A stretch of DNA of 64,000 nt from Endozoicomonas sp965232255. GTDB lineage: Bacteria > Pseudomonadota > Gammaproteobacteria > Pseudomonadales > Endozoicomonadaceae. Both the position numbers and the translations under genes were made by a program. Of this stretch, positions 50,622 through 59,201 are shown piece by piece. Position 1 is the stretch's first letter. The number at the start of each line of letters is the position of its first letter. Location of the stretch: NCBI GenBank assembly GCA_965232255.1, contig OZ246962.1, positions 1,178,001 to 1,242,000 on the forward strand, given 5' to 3'. The notes below the pieces were generated by a model. That model saw only the letters and a program-made list of their open reading frames with translations, had not been told where the DNA came from and did not search any database.

Positions 50622-52850
50622 CTAAACGACGCTGGACAGTCTGTTCGACACTCCAGGTGTCCCAACCGTTGGTCTCTCAGTAATGACTTCCTCAGGAACA
50701 CTGTCACCAAGCAGCCTGCTGATCACACCTTGAACCAACTCATCCACGTACCGGCCAGTCGAACTCGGGATTGGCTTGGCATCCTGTGTTAATGCTTCCA
50801 GCATGAGGTTGTCCACCGCCAGCTCAACGAACTTGGCCAATTGGCCTTTGTTTAGTGAGCGGCTGGCGGCAGAGTCTTCACCTACAGTAATGGCGGTGTC
50901 AATCATGGCGGCAATGCTGTCCCAAAGCGTCAGCCCTTCTTCCCACATGATCAGTGGTGCTGTGGCCAGGAATAAACGGCTGGCTATGTGCACAAAGGCT
51001 TCCACATCATGCTTGCTGTACCCGGACGAGCCAGCAACCCACCGCACCTGGGCCAGGTTCACCAAGGCGCTGGCTGGGCGTACAGCCCCTTTGTAGATAT
51101 GGCTGTAGGTGACGCCAAGTTTCTCAACGGCAAAATTATTCCAGAACTCTTTGGCGGCCTCTGGCGTGGCCAGGGCAAAGCCAATGTCCGCCCCCAGGGC
51201 CGCCATGCTTAAAATGGTAGTAGCAAAAGTAATTGATTTGGACACACCAGACCTGAAGTTGTGGCTGGAGCCGGGTTCCCCCTTTATGCCTCTCATAAAG
51301 TCTGCTTCTTCAGCAGACAGGCGCTGATTGAGCATCTCTTTTACCAGGCACCGTTGCAGTACGATCTCCTTGTTCTTCTTAATCAGGTCGTCCTTATAAC
51401 CGGCATTCTCGATCAAACTCAGTGGCACGAAGCTCTTGCCCAGTATCGAGTTATAAATCTTATCTCGCAGTGGTGTATCCGGTGTGGCGTCTTTTATCTC
51501 ATAAGCACCGTTCATCATGGCTCGCAGGCCAATGGATGCGATGCCAATGCCGCGGATCAGCGAGTTAGCTGCCGCGTTAAAGCCACTACGAGCAGGCTCG
51601 GCCTCAAGTTGTGCCAGATTGTTACCGGCAGAATCATTATGCCCGGCCAGAAAGTGCTTGAAGCACAGACTCATCAGTTCAGAGTTACTGGCGTTCTGAT
51701 CCGCTTGTGAAATCAGTAATTGCAAACTGCCGGTAATGTAGAGCGTAAATGCCATGGATGTAGTGACTACGTTGCCTGGTTTTTGGCTGACATCATCAAT
51801 CTTTTCCGCCCGATACAGGTTGCGGGCGAAAGCCACCACTTCCTCGCGCACCGAATCCTCGATGTTAAAAGCCGGAGCCTTCATCATGTCGTTTAACGCA
51901 TCAGCCTTGAGATCTCCAGCACTCAGTCTTTCCAGGAGAATCACACCCAGTATGGACAGGTAAAAAGGTGGTACATTGTTTGATAAAAACGCTGCACTTT
52001 GGTTGATGAATCTGGCCGCCATCTGCGCCTTCGATTTGTTTGAGGTAAGCGGTGATTCAATTTGCAACGACTTGACGTAAGTCGACATCCCGGCATTTTG
52101 CAGTAGAAATTCTGTTAACTGTTTGCACTCACTCTGAAGTACGCTCAGCATATCTTCCTTACTGAGTTTGCCACTTTGAACCAGCAAGTTTAACCTGGCA
52201 ATGATGGTGTCCGGGGTAGGGACATGCGGTGTGTCCAATCGCGCTGCAGCAAATGGATTGACTCTGACATTATTATTACTGCTAATCACGTCAAGCAGTC
52301 TGGCCAGCTTCAGATCAAAAGTGGCTTTGTCATTTTGTTGCGGTGAGCTTTCTTTCGGATCAGGTGGGTCAAGATTGGGATGGCCGAGAATAATAGATTT
52401 GACCACATCCGTAAACGCTGACTTAACGTTAGCCGCAATTAATGGCTGATCTTGGCCAAAAATATTTTCATTGGTTCTGGCCATATAACCTTCGGAGGTA
52501 TACGACGTAAATTTTTTGTAATCACCATCAAATAGAGACTGCATGTGTTGTTCAATTATTTCAGCAACAGCAGCCTTGGTGGGATCTGCTGGCCTGTTGA
52601 CGTGATAATACAGATTAATAACAGGTTGGGAAATGTTAAACCGAAGCAGTTCCTTGACATTATTAAATAAGGTATCGCCGGTTTTTTCCCATGAATTTCT
52701 GTTTAGCAACGCGTGGTCGCTGTCAGCAACCTCGGAGGTTGTGGATACCATTTTTCCCAGGTATTGGCCTGCTGGTCGTGGGGAATGACTGTGCTCTGCT
52801 GAGCCAGCTGGAGTGAGCGATTGTAATTCAAAATCCGTACTGTTAATCAT
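50622..52850 (-). CDS. Large hypothetical protein (742 residues)
   Basis: I do not recognise this 742-residue protein. The first 45 residues are Ser/Thr/Pro-rich and likely disordered. A helix-rich body follows, with hydrophobic stretches at about residues 305-325 (FLSNNVPPFYLSILGVILLE), 385-405 (MAFTLYITGSLQLLI), 560-585 (SITFATTILSMAALGADIGFALA) and 655-675 (FLATAPLIMWEEGLTLW). No signal peptide or known catalytic motif is seen. The disordered N-terminus and helical, partly hydrophobic body are compatible with a secreted effector or toxin. It is monocistronic, flanked by the AT-rich 52851-53577 gap. Confidence 0.7.
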   Translation of the reverse strand: MINSTDFELQSLTPAGSAEHSHSPRPAGQYLGKMVSTTSEVADSDHALLNRNSWEKTGDTLFNNVKELLRFNISQPVINLYYHVNRPADPTKAAVAEIIEQHMQSLFDGDYKKFTSYTSEGYMARTNENIFGQDQPLIAANVKSAFTDVVKSIILGHPNLDPPDPKESSPQQNDKATFDLKLARLLDVISSNNNVRVNPFAAARLDTPHVPTPDTIIARLNLLVQSGKLSKEDMLSVLQSECKQLTEFLLQNAGMSTYVKSLQIESPLTSNKSKAQMAARFINQSAAFLSNNVPPFYLSILGVILLERLSAGDLKADALNDMMKAPAFNIEDSVREEVVAFARNLYRAEKIDDVSQKPGNVVTTSMAFTLYITGSLQLLISQADQNASNSELMSLCFKHFLAGHNDSAGNNLAQLEAEPARSGFNAAANSLIRGIGIASIGLRAMMNGAYEIKDATPDTPLRDKIYNSILGKSFVPLSLIENAGYKDDLIKKNKEIVLQRCLVKEMLNQRLSAEEADFMRGIKGEPGSSHNFRSGVSKSITFATTILSMAALGADIGFALATPEAAKEFWNNFAVEKLGVTYSHIYKGAVRPASALVNLAQVRWVAGSSGYSKHDVEAFVHIASRLFLATAPLIMWEEGLTLWDSIAAMIDTAITVGEDSAASRSLNKGQLAKFVELAVDNLMLEALTQDAKPIPSSTGRYVDELVQGVISRLLGDSVPEEVITERPTVGTPGVSNRLSSVV

Positions 52851-53005
52851 CGAGAAAAGTACCCTTGTCTAATTAAAGAAAAGTTATCCCTGTCTCATAC
52901 ATAAGGCTACGGACGACAAGTTACCACCAAGTCGACACACCTAGTCATCCTGCTGAGCAGTAAATTAGATTCTTTCTAAAGATGTGCAACGATTAATTCA
53001 TTAAA

Positions 53006-53089
53006 ATGTCAGATAATTCCACTAATAATCCTGTCAACTTGGGTAATAACAGACCAAATGTTCAGGGTAATAGCCAGAGTAATAGTTAG
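53006..53089 (+). pseudogene. Possible remnant of an Asn/Ser-rich protein gene
   Basis: A 27-residue frame rich in Asn/Ser (begins MSDNSTNNPVNL) stops at TAG, continues past a second stop and then reads on without stops for about 40 codons. Its composition resembles the N-terminus of the protein at 43526-44179. It could be a decayed effector-like gene; weak support. Confidence 0.25.
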
Positions 53090-53300
53090 AGTAATAGATA
53101 GCTGTTTAACTCAATAGTTGATTTTATGAGTGTTCCATTCAGCTGCAATACCGATCAGGAAAGCCTGGGGTTAGTTGGGCACGCATTCAGGAGTCAGGTG
53201 CTGCAACGGGGAAAATGCAGGACGAACGATTACTAATCTCTGGTTTGGGTCAGACAAGTTTTCAGCCAGCGTACAGCAAGCTGCATGCAAAGGTCGAACC

Positions 53301-53368
53301 AATTTTCGTGACTGTAAATTTTCGTGACTGTAAATTTTCGTGACAACCAGTTGTTAGCAGTTGTTAGC
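53301..53368. repeat. Tandem repeats (16-bp and 10-bp units)
   Basis: aattttcgtgactgta is repeated 2.75 times (53301-53344), then agttgttagc twice (53349-53368). Confidence 0.9.
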
Positions 53369-53577
53369 GACGATTGTGTCGATTCACCGAAATTGTCAAC
53401 GAAAGTTGAGTTACAAGACAATGGACAAATGATCAAACAGTAAAGAATCACCATCCACTTGTGGTAAAAAACATAACAACAGTGACTAAAAATACAATGT
53501 CATCAACGGGTAAGTCATTGTTCTGGATTTCCCCAGAGGCTATAGTAACCCCTAATGTCTGAGCACTCAGGGAAGTT

Positions 53578-53787
53578 ATGAAAGAGTCTGATTTCATCGC
53601 CCTCGACCAGAAGATACACTATCTGGTTGCCCTTTGCCGGAAGTTGTCTCTGGAAAACCAGCAGCTTCGACATCAGGAGCAGTCATGGAGAGCTGAAAAA
53701 GAGCAGCTGATGGCAAAAAACGATGCAATCCGTAATAAGTTGGAGACGATTATTCAGCGTCTCAGGTCTTTGGAGCACGAGTCATGA
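53578..53787 (+). CDS. ZapB-like coiled-coil protein (TIGR02449 family)
   Basis: A 69-residue coiled-coil protein: LDQKIHYLVALCRKLSLENQQLRHQEQSWRAEKEQLMAKNDAIRNKLETIIQRLRSLE, with heptads throughout. It matches the small TIGR02449-type family found just upstream of zapA in many gammaproteobacteria. It probably helps FtsZ-ring organisation with ZapA. It overlaps zapA by 4 bp (ATGA), so the two are coupled. Confidence 0.88.
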   Translation: MKESDFIALDQKIHYLVALCRKLSLENQQLRHQEQSWRAEKEQLMAKNDAIRNKLETIIQRLRSLEHES

Positions 53788-54089
53788 CGGATAAATCACC
53801 AGTCACGTCTGTCTATATACTGGACAAGGAGTACCGTGTCGCCTGCCCCAAAGATAATCAGGATGCACTGCACACTGCTGCCCGTTTTCTGAATGACAAG
53901 ATGCAGGAAATTCGCGCTTCGGGCAAAGTTGTCGGTGTTGAGCGCATCGCCGTAATGGCTGCATTAAATATCAGCTATGAGCTGATGCAGAGCCGACGGC
54001 AAAATGAAGATGAAAAACTCGATACCCAGGAGCACATTGACCAGTTGCTCGGCAAGCTTGACCAGGCGCTCTCAGCTGTCAAACGTTAA
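53784..54089 (+). CDS. zapA: ZapA, cell-division protein
   Basis: A 101-residue ZapA, which bundles FtsZ filaments at mid-cell. It has VTSVYILDKEYRVACPKDNQDALHTAARFLNDKMQEIRASGKVVGVERIAVMAALNISYELM followed by a C-terminal coiled coil. Coupled to the upstream coiled-coil gene. The 6S RNA gene lies 85 bp downstream, the normal gammaproteobacterial arrangement. Confidence 0.95.
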   Translation: MTDKSPVTSVYILDKEYRVACPKDNQDALHTAARFLNDKMQEIRASGKVVGVERIAVMAALNISYELMQSRRQNEDEKLDTQEHIDQLLGKLDQALSAVKR

Positions 54090-54137
54090 GTGGGTGATCT
54101 TTTGCTTTTTTGTCCTGCTATGGAAAGCCGAAAAAAC

Positions 54138-54168
54138 TTGCAAACATATCTTCAATTGTCGATATAAT
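54138..54168 (+). promoter_or_regulatory. 6S RNA promoter
   Basis: TATAAT at 54163-54168 and TTGCAA at 54138-54143 (19-bp spacer), with transcription expected to start at about G54175. Confidence 0.6.
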
Positions 54169-54174
54169 GCCGTT

Positions 54175-54359
54175 GAAATCTCCCTGGCCTGTTCGCCAGT
54201 CACCAAACGTCCCGAGCCGATAATACCAACTCAGGGAGCTCCTGACAGGTGCTGGAGTGCATGTCCGCCTCGTAGCGGAAAGCCCGATTCACCTCAGTAT
54301 CTCCCACCGTGACCTTACGGCCACGGGCAAACGTGGCAGCGGCAGGGTGGGGAGATTTC
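54175..54359 (+). ncRNA. ssrS: 6S RNA
   Basis: About 185 nt just downstream of zapA, as in E. coli. GAAATCTCCC at the 5' end pairs with GGGAGATTTC at the 3' end. The interior has the 6S features ctgttcgccagtc, gagccgataatacc and gtgcatgtccgcctcgtagc. It binds sigma-70 RNA polymerase. The usual ygfA gene is not downstream: 54360-54683 holds no gene I can support. Confidence 0.92.
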
Positions 54360-54683
54360 ATACATACCTTCTCCTACCGCCCATTCCCCTTAGAAATCAG
54401 CATATTAAAAGACACAAAAGGCGATTTATTGCTATTTTTCTGTATGGCATATTCGTACCATTTAGGGTGTGTCGTAGATACCGGGGCAGTCAAAAAGACC
54501 ATTAAAAGACCGGCAGATTTTATCCCAGTGCAGAACAGTAAGCGTCGATTGCCAAACACTTCGGGTGTGCTCGATTTGTCTGTAACTAGGTTTTGTCTGA
54601 AAAGGACAAAAACTACACAACGGCTGACAAAATCCTGTGAACAACTCGTCCCTGAAGGAAACGGCTTTGCGCCGCAATGTCGA

Positions 54684-55226
54684 TCAATCCATCTGACCAT
54701 TCTGGTCGACAAAAATCAGTTCATCGGTATTAAAACCGAGTGCTCGGGCTTTGCCGATAAACACCTTTTTTAGTTCTTCGCTGACCATAGGAGTTCTGGC
54801 CAGTAGCCAGAGGTAGTCCTTGTTGTAACTGGTGACCAGCGCGTGCTGATAATCGTCCAGTGCAAAGACAATATAAGAGCCATAAAACGGGCCATAGAAC
54901 GACACCTTCAGATAACCTTCGTCACGATCCCGGGCAAATTTGGCCGTGCCCTGCGCCTGACGCGGCTCTTTGGTGACAATATCGATACCGGAGTTGATTA
55001 CACGCAAAGTGCCGTCTGTATTGAGGGCGTAGCTGGCTTTGATGTGACTGAGGCCTCTTTCAAAGGAATGATCGAGCCGAGCAATCTCGTACCATGTGCC
55101 CAGATAACGGCTGAGTTCAAACGGTTTTACCGGGGTTATCCCCATGGGGATGCCAGTACAGCTGCTGAGTAAGGTCGTCAGGAAGAAGATGCTGACGATA
55201 TTGAACAGTTTGTGTTGTGACCACAT
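54684..55226 (-). CDS. blc: Blc-type outer-membrane lipocalin lipoprotein
   Basis: A 180-residue bacterial lipocalin. The signal peptide ends in a lipobox (TLLSSCTG), Cys at about residue 22. The lipocalin core has ELSRYLGTWYEIARLDHSFERGL (GTWYEIAR motif), LKVSFYGPFYGSYIVFALDDYQHALV and DYLWLLARTP. A frame to 55271 is open, but ATG 55226 gives the proper lipoprotein signal. It binds fatty acids or lysophospholipids under stress. The 338 bp upstream (55227-55564) hold nothing I can support. Confidence 0.93.
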   Translation of the reverse strand: MWSQHKLFNIVSIFFLTTLLSSCTGIPMGITPVKPFELSRYLGTWYEIARLDHSFERGLSHIKASYALNTDGTLRVINSGIDIVTKEPRQAQGTAKFARDRDEGYLKVSFYGPFYGSYIVFALDDYQHALVTSYNKDYLWLLARTPMVSEELKKVFIGKARALGFNTDELIFVDQNGQMD

Positions 55227-55564
55227 TTTTATTGTACTCCGTACAAGACCCGTAAAACCAACTGGTATCATTATGTCTTACGTTAGACGGCATACGGTTT
55301 TGCGGGTTCAGTTATTGTCAGTGGTGAAAATCACTTTACCTGAGCACGCGTCAAGGGGAAAACTGTTTTATCCGAGAGCCAGCATACATGGGTAACCGGC
55401 AGCATCATGCCGATGTAGGAGCTGACCCAAGAGGTACAAGAGATAGTCGCCAGTTTGACCTGACTGGCAGCAGCATACGACGGTGGAGCGACAATAAAAT
55501 CTACCCACCGGACAGTATGGACGGCGCTGACTAGCCGGTCATGACCTGAAAGTGAGTTGCTTCC

Positions 55565-56389
55565 TTATTCTGCTGACAGCACCTGATGACGCCACCTTGG
55601 CTGCTGATCCCTGGCCAGCTGGGCAGACACCTCGGGGATGGTTCGGGCAAAGTCGTCCGCCAGCGTCCAGGGTGGATTGACCACCACCATGCCAGATGCG
55701 GTCATTCCCGATTCGTCAGGGTCGGCAACGCCCATTTCAAACAGCTGGACGTTACGCATTTTGCTATTGGCAAAACCCTTTTCCAGCTGGTAAATCTGTC
55801 GCCTGTCCACTACCGGATACCACAGCAGCATCATGGCGCCGGGCATTTTCTGGTAAGCGGCTGTTATAACTTTTACCACTGTCTGGTAGTCTGACTTGAC
55901 CTCGTAAGATGGGTCAATCAGCACCAAAGCCCGATGACTGGCAGTGGGTAGCAGAGCTGACAGTGCTGTAAAACCATCCTCCCTGCGGACGTGGCAAGTA
56001 CGACGCTGCTCGCAGTGTTGGCGCAGTTCATTGATGGTTTGTGGATGCATCTCAAATAGCCACGCCTTATCGCCAGGTCTGAGCAGACGTTTGACCAGCA
56101 GTGGCGAACCCGGATAGCGCTTGGTGGCAATATCCTCGGCCACTTGGCGGTGGTAATCCTCCAGACCCGGTAATTTGGTCCAATCCAGTTTCAGCACGCC
56201 GTCATCGCTCTCTGCGGTTTTGCGCGCCATGGCTGAGTCCAGCCGATAGAGACCGGCGCCAGCGTGGGTATCGATGTAATCAAACGGTTTTTCTTTAAGC
56301 TGCAAATGGCGCACGCAGGCCAGCAGTAGCCAGTGCTTGAGAACATCGGCATGATTACCGGCATGGTAGTGGTGTTGATAGCTGTACAT
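55565..56389 (-). CDS. rlmJ: RlmJ, 23S rRNA A2030 methyltransferase
   Basis: A 274-residue AdoMet-dependent N6-adenine methyltransferase. It starts MYSYQHHYHAGNHADVLKHW, has the AdoMet region YIDTHAGAGLYRL, the LVLIDPSYEVKSDY catalytic DPPY-type motif (DPSY here) and a late VVNPPWTL. The frame is open to 56488; ATG 56389 matches the family start. Confidence 0.94.
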   Translation of the reverse strand: MYSYQHHYHAGNHADVLKHWLLLACVRHLQLKEKPFDYIDTHAGAGLYRLDSAMARKTAESDDGVLKLDWTKLPGLEDYHRQVAEDIATKRYPGSPLLVKRLLRPGDKAWLFEMHPQTINELRQHCEQRRTCHVRREDGFTALSALLPTASHRALVLIDPSYEVKSDYQTVVKVITAAYQKMPGAMMLLWYPVVDRRQIYQLEKGFANSKMRNVQLFEMGVADPDESGMTASGMVVVNPPWTLADDFARTIPEVSAQLARDQQPRWRHQVLSAE

Positions 56390-56513
56390 GAGGTTGCAAA
56401 AGCTCTGGTTGGATGGGGCATCACTTGCCGCGCAAACCAGAGATTCTCGCAGATTTTTGTTGTTATCGGGATATCGGATTACTGCCAATCACTGCTGCGA
56501 CTGCTTCACTCTC

Positions 56514-56852
56514 TCAAGCAGGTTTTGGCACCCACGCCTTACACCAGCCATCCGGTGCTACTGAGTTGGTTGGGAATAACCGGCAACCGCTGTTCTCTGG
56601 GGTGTAAAGCGCACAGTTTTCACACTTTCTGCCGGTTTCGTAACCTTCCACTGACTGGGCAGCTTCCTGAGAGATTTTATAAGCAAGCCCCACCGCTGTG
56701 GGATTGGACTCTTCTAATGGAGGCAACCCATCTGCCCTGACCTGATGACCGGTAAGATTCAGCAGCGGGATCAATGCGGATGCAGCAGCCATCTGTAAAA
56801 AACGGCGTCTGGACGGACTACGATATTCACGGTTGAGCGCTTTATCAGACAT
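56514..56852 (-). CDS. High-potential iron-sulfur protein with Tat signal
   Basis: A 112-residue HiPIP. The Tat signal is SRRRFLQMAAASALIPLL (residues 14-31). The mature part carries the four cluster cysteines: CENC, SGC and GWC, in a short form of the family. HiPIPs are periplasmic electron carriers. The 414 bp upstream (56853-57266) contain no gene I can support. Confidence 0.9.
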   Translation of the reverse strand: MSDKALNREYRSPSRRRFLQMAAASALIPLLNLTGHQVRADGLPPLEESNPTAVGLAYKISQEAAQSVEGYETGRKCENCALYTPENSGCRLFPTNSVAPDGWCKAWVPKPA

Positions 56853-57266
56853 GGGATCACCTCATCGTGCTTTTACTGCCGTTAAAATTTTTTTGCTCTT
56901 ACGATAAGGAATATATGCCAGATCATAAGTTGATGAGTGACAGGACAGTTAGTGAGCCAAGCATGATAGTCACTCTACTCGGCAAAGGTGACTCTGCTCC
57001 TGGCGCGTAAGTTATACAGGAAGAATTTTGTGGGATTTGTTAAAGCGAGCTGCCGCATTCAGGGAAGACAATGTGCGTACCATTCATTAATTAATCGTTA
57101 ATAACGAGATCAGCTTTGCGCGCTCTCCTGAACTTGCCGCACTAGCACGTACTATATAAGCACAACCATTGTCGCATAATAAACGAGTAAATAATTTCGC
57201 TATTAAACCAGCCCGATAAGCCCTCTTGAAAAACCAACAAGCCGACACCTTAATGGGGATGCCGTA

Positions 57267-57767
57267 ATGCTTATTGCCCAATTGATTGGTGGAATCGCTT
57301 CTTTAATCGGCATAACGGCATTCTTGCACAAAGATGATGTGAAATTCCGTTATCAGCTGGTGATTTATTGCCAGATTATGGCTGTTCATTTTTTCTTGAT
57401 TGGAGCTACCGTAGCATCAATAGGTTCATTAATTAATAGTCTGCGCTTTTACGTTTCGATTAGAAGTCGGTCAAAAGTGGTAATGCTGATTTTTATGGCG
57501 CTGCTAGCTGGCTTTATGTTACCCAATGTTGAAATGTGGTATGAAGTGCTTCCTGTGGTCGGTTCTATTATTGGTACCTGGGCGTTGTTTTCTTTTCAGG
57601 GTATTCCCATGCGTGCCCTGTTGATGATCAATTCCAGCTGCTGGCTAATACACAATATTATGTCTAACTCAATTGGCGGTAGTCTGATTGAATCAGCTTT
57701 TATCCTTGCCAACGGTTTCAGTATTTACCGTCTGATGCGCGTCCAGTCTGCGGTCAAGGTGGAGTAG
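57267..57767 (+). CDS. ygjV: YgjV family inner-membrane protein
   Basis: A 166-residue membrane protein with about five hydrophobic helices: LIAQLIGGIASLIGITAFLHKDDVKFRYQLVIYCQIMAVHFFLIGA is typical of the YgjV/Imp-YgjV family (PF10688). Function unknown. Slightly AT-rich. The gap to the second adh (57768-57893) holds nothing of note. Confidence 0.88.
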   Translation: MLIAQLIGGIASLIGITAFLHKDDVKFRYQLVIYCQIMAVHFFLIGATVASIGSLINSLRFYVSIRSRSKVVMLIFMALLAGFMLPNVEMWYEVLPVVGSIIGTWALFSFQGIPMRALLMINSSCWLIHNIMSNSIGGSLIESAFILANGFSIYRLMRVQSAVKVE

Positions 57768-57893
57768 AAAATATCACCTGTTGTTTTTGCTGGCGAAAAA
57801 TCAGCCTGCCAATAATCCAACAAAAGACCATGGCAGCCTGATTGCTATATGCCTGCCCTCAACCTGTGCACGATGGAGGCAGGCGCGTGGTGA

Positions 57894-59057
57894 TCACATG
57901 GCAGCTGCAAAGATAGCAGTAATCTCTTCTGCTGTAGCCTGTTGTGGATTAGTAAAACCACAGGCGTCTTTCAGGGCATTCTCAGTCAATGTCGGGAAGT
58001 CTTCCTCGCGTACACCCAGTTCTTTAAGGCCGGCAGGAATGTTGACGCGGGCAGAAAGCGCTTTGATCAGTTCAATGGCTTTGGCAGCACCTTCTTCGGC
58101 GCTCATGCCGGAAGTGTCCGCCCCCAGTGCTTTGGCGACATCAGCCAGGCGTTCCGGGCATACCTTGGCATTGTAGTTTTGTACATGAGGTAGCAAAACG
58201 GCATTGCACACTCCGTGGGGCAAGTCGTAGAAGCCGCCGAGCTGATGCGCCATAGCATGCACATAACCGAGGCTGGCGTTGTTAAAGGCCATACCGGCTA
58301 ACAGCTGGGCGTAGGCCATTGCTTCACGGGCATCCAGGTTTTCGCCGTCGTTAACAGCAGTTTCCAGGTGATCGCGAATCAGCTCAATAGCTTTGATGGC
58401 GCAGCAATCGGTGACTGGCGTAGCCAGAGTCGATACGTAAGCTTCGACCGCATGTGTCAGGGCATCCATACCGGTGGCAGCGGTCAGGGATTTGGGCATG
58501 CCAGTCATCAGCGCAGGATCGTTAACAGACATCAGTGGTGTGGTATTTTTATCCACAATGGCCATTTTTACATGGCGCTGTTCATCAGTAATGATGCAAA
58601 AACGGGTGATTTCCGAGGCTGTGCCGGCCGTGGTGTTGATGGCAACCAGTGGGAATTGGGGCTTGGCAGAAACATCAACACCCTCGTAATCACGAATATG
58701 ACCGCCGTTGGCAGCGACCAGCGCAATGCCCTTGGCACAGTCGTGGGGTGAACCGCCACCGAGTGAAATAATAAAATCACACTGGTGCTCTTGCAGGAGC
58801 GCCAGACCGGCCTCCACATTGCCACAAGTGGGGTTGGGTTGGGTGCCAGCAAAAATCACCGAGCTGATACCCGCAGCACCGAGTTTTTCCACCACAGTGC
58901 TAACCATGCCGATTTCGTTGAGCACCTCGTCGGTGACAATCAACGCTTTTTTAAAGCCCAAACCGGCGATATCGGAAATAGACGACTCAAGACAGCCACT
59001 GCCCATCTGGTTTACAGCTGGCATGAAAAACTTCATTGCAGACACGGTTAACTCCAT
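57894..59057 (-). CDS. Second iron-dependent alcohol dehydrogenase
   Basis: A 387-residue group III alcohol dehydrogenase, paralogue of the one at 11054-12466 but without the N-terminal module. Shared regions: VSLGGGSPHDCAKGIALVAANGG, VAINTTAGTASEITRFCIITDE, ATGMDALTHAVEAYVS and YVHAMAHQLGGFYDLPHGVCNAVLLPHVQ. All Fe and NAD motifs are present. M1 (59057) or M8 (59036) may be the start; neither has a clear ribosome site. It stands alone, 27 kb from the eut locus, but an FNR-type box like those of the locus lies about 79 bp upstream. Confidence 0.93.
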   Translation of the reverse strand: MELTVSAMKFFMPAVNQMGSGCLESSISDIAGLGFKKALIVTDEVLNEIGMVSTVVEKLGAAGISSVIFAGTQPNPTCGNVEAGLALLQEHQCDFIISLGGGSPHDCAKGIALVAANGGHIRDYEGVDVSAKPQFPLVAINTTAGTASEITRFCIITDEQRHVKMAIVDKNTTPLMSVNDPALMTGMPKSLTAATGMDALTHAVEAYVSTLATPVTDCCAIKAIELIRDHLETAVNDGENLDAREAMAYAQLLAGMAFNNASLGYVHAMAHQLGGFYDLPHGVCNAVLLPHVQNYNAKVCPERLADVAKALGADTSGMSAEEGAAKAIELIKALSARVNIPAGLKELGVREEDFPTLTENALKDACGFTNPQQATAEEITAIFAAAM

Positions 59058-59129
59058 GATTCAACGATTAGAATTTTGCTAAGTAACGAAAAGGCGCGGT
59101 TACTCTATGCTCTTTGCCACAAGCTCTTT

Positions 59130-59143
59130 TTGATATGAGTCAA
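59130..59143 (-). promoter_or_regulatory. FNR-type box upstream of the second alcohol dehydrogenase
   Basis: TTGATatgaGTCAA, one mismatch from TTGAT-N4-ATCAA, about 79 bp upstream of the ATG at 59057. Placed at -41.5, the predicted -10 falls on TAGAGT (59102-59107 on the minus strand). Confidence 0.6.
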
Positions 59144-59201
59144 CAAGTTGAGCATTGGCCGTGAGGAGTCGGGAGCAAGGAGCAATCAAGGAATCAGCCA
59201 A

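Larger units (their letters stand above)
52851..53577. other. AT-rich region with short repeats and a gene remnant
   Basis: About 730 bp without an intact gene. It contains a short Asn/Ser-rich reading frame (53006-53089, listed separately), tandem repeats at 53301-53368, and an 80-bp promoter-like region before the zapB-like gene. Confidence 0.5.

Noticed and set aside
54257..54505. 82-residue frame in and after 6S RNA
   Set aside because: It overlaps the conserved 6S RNA structure and has no family.
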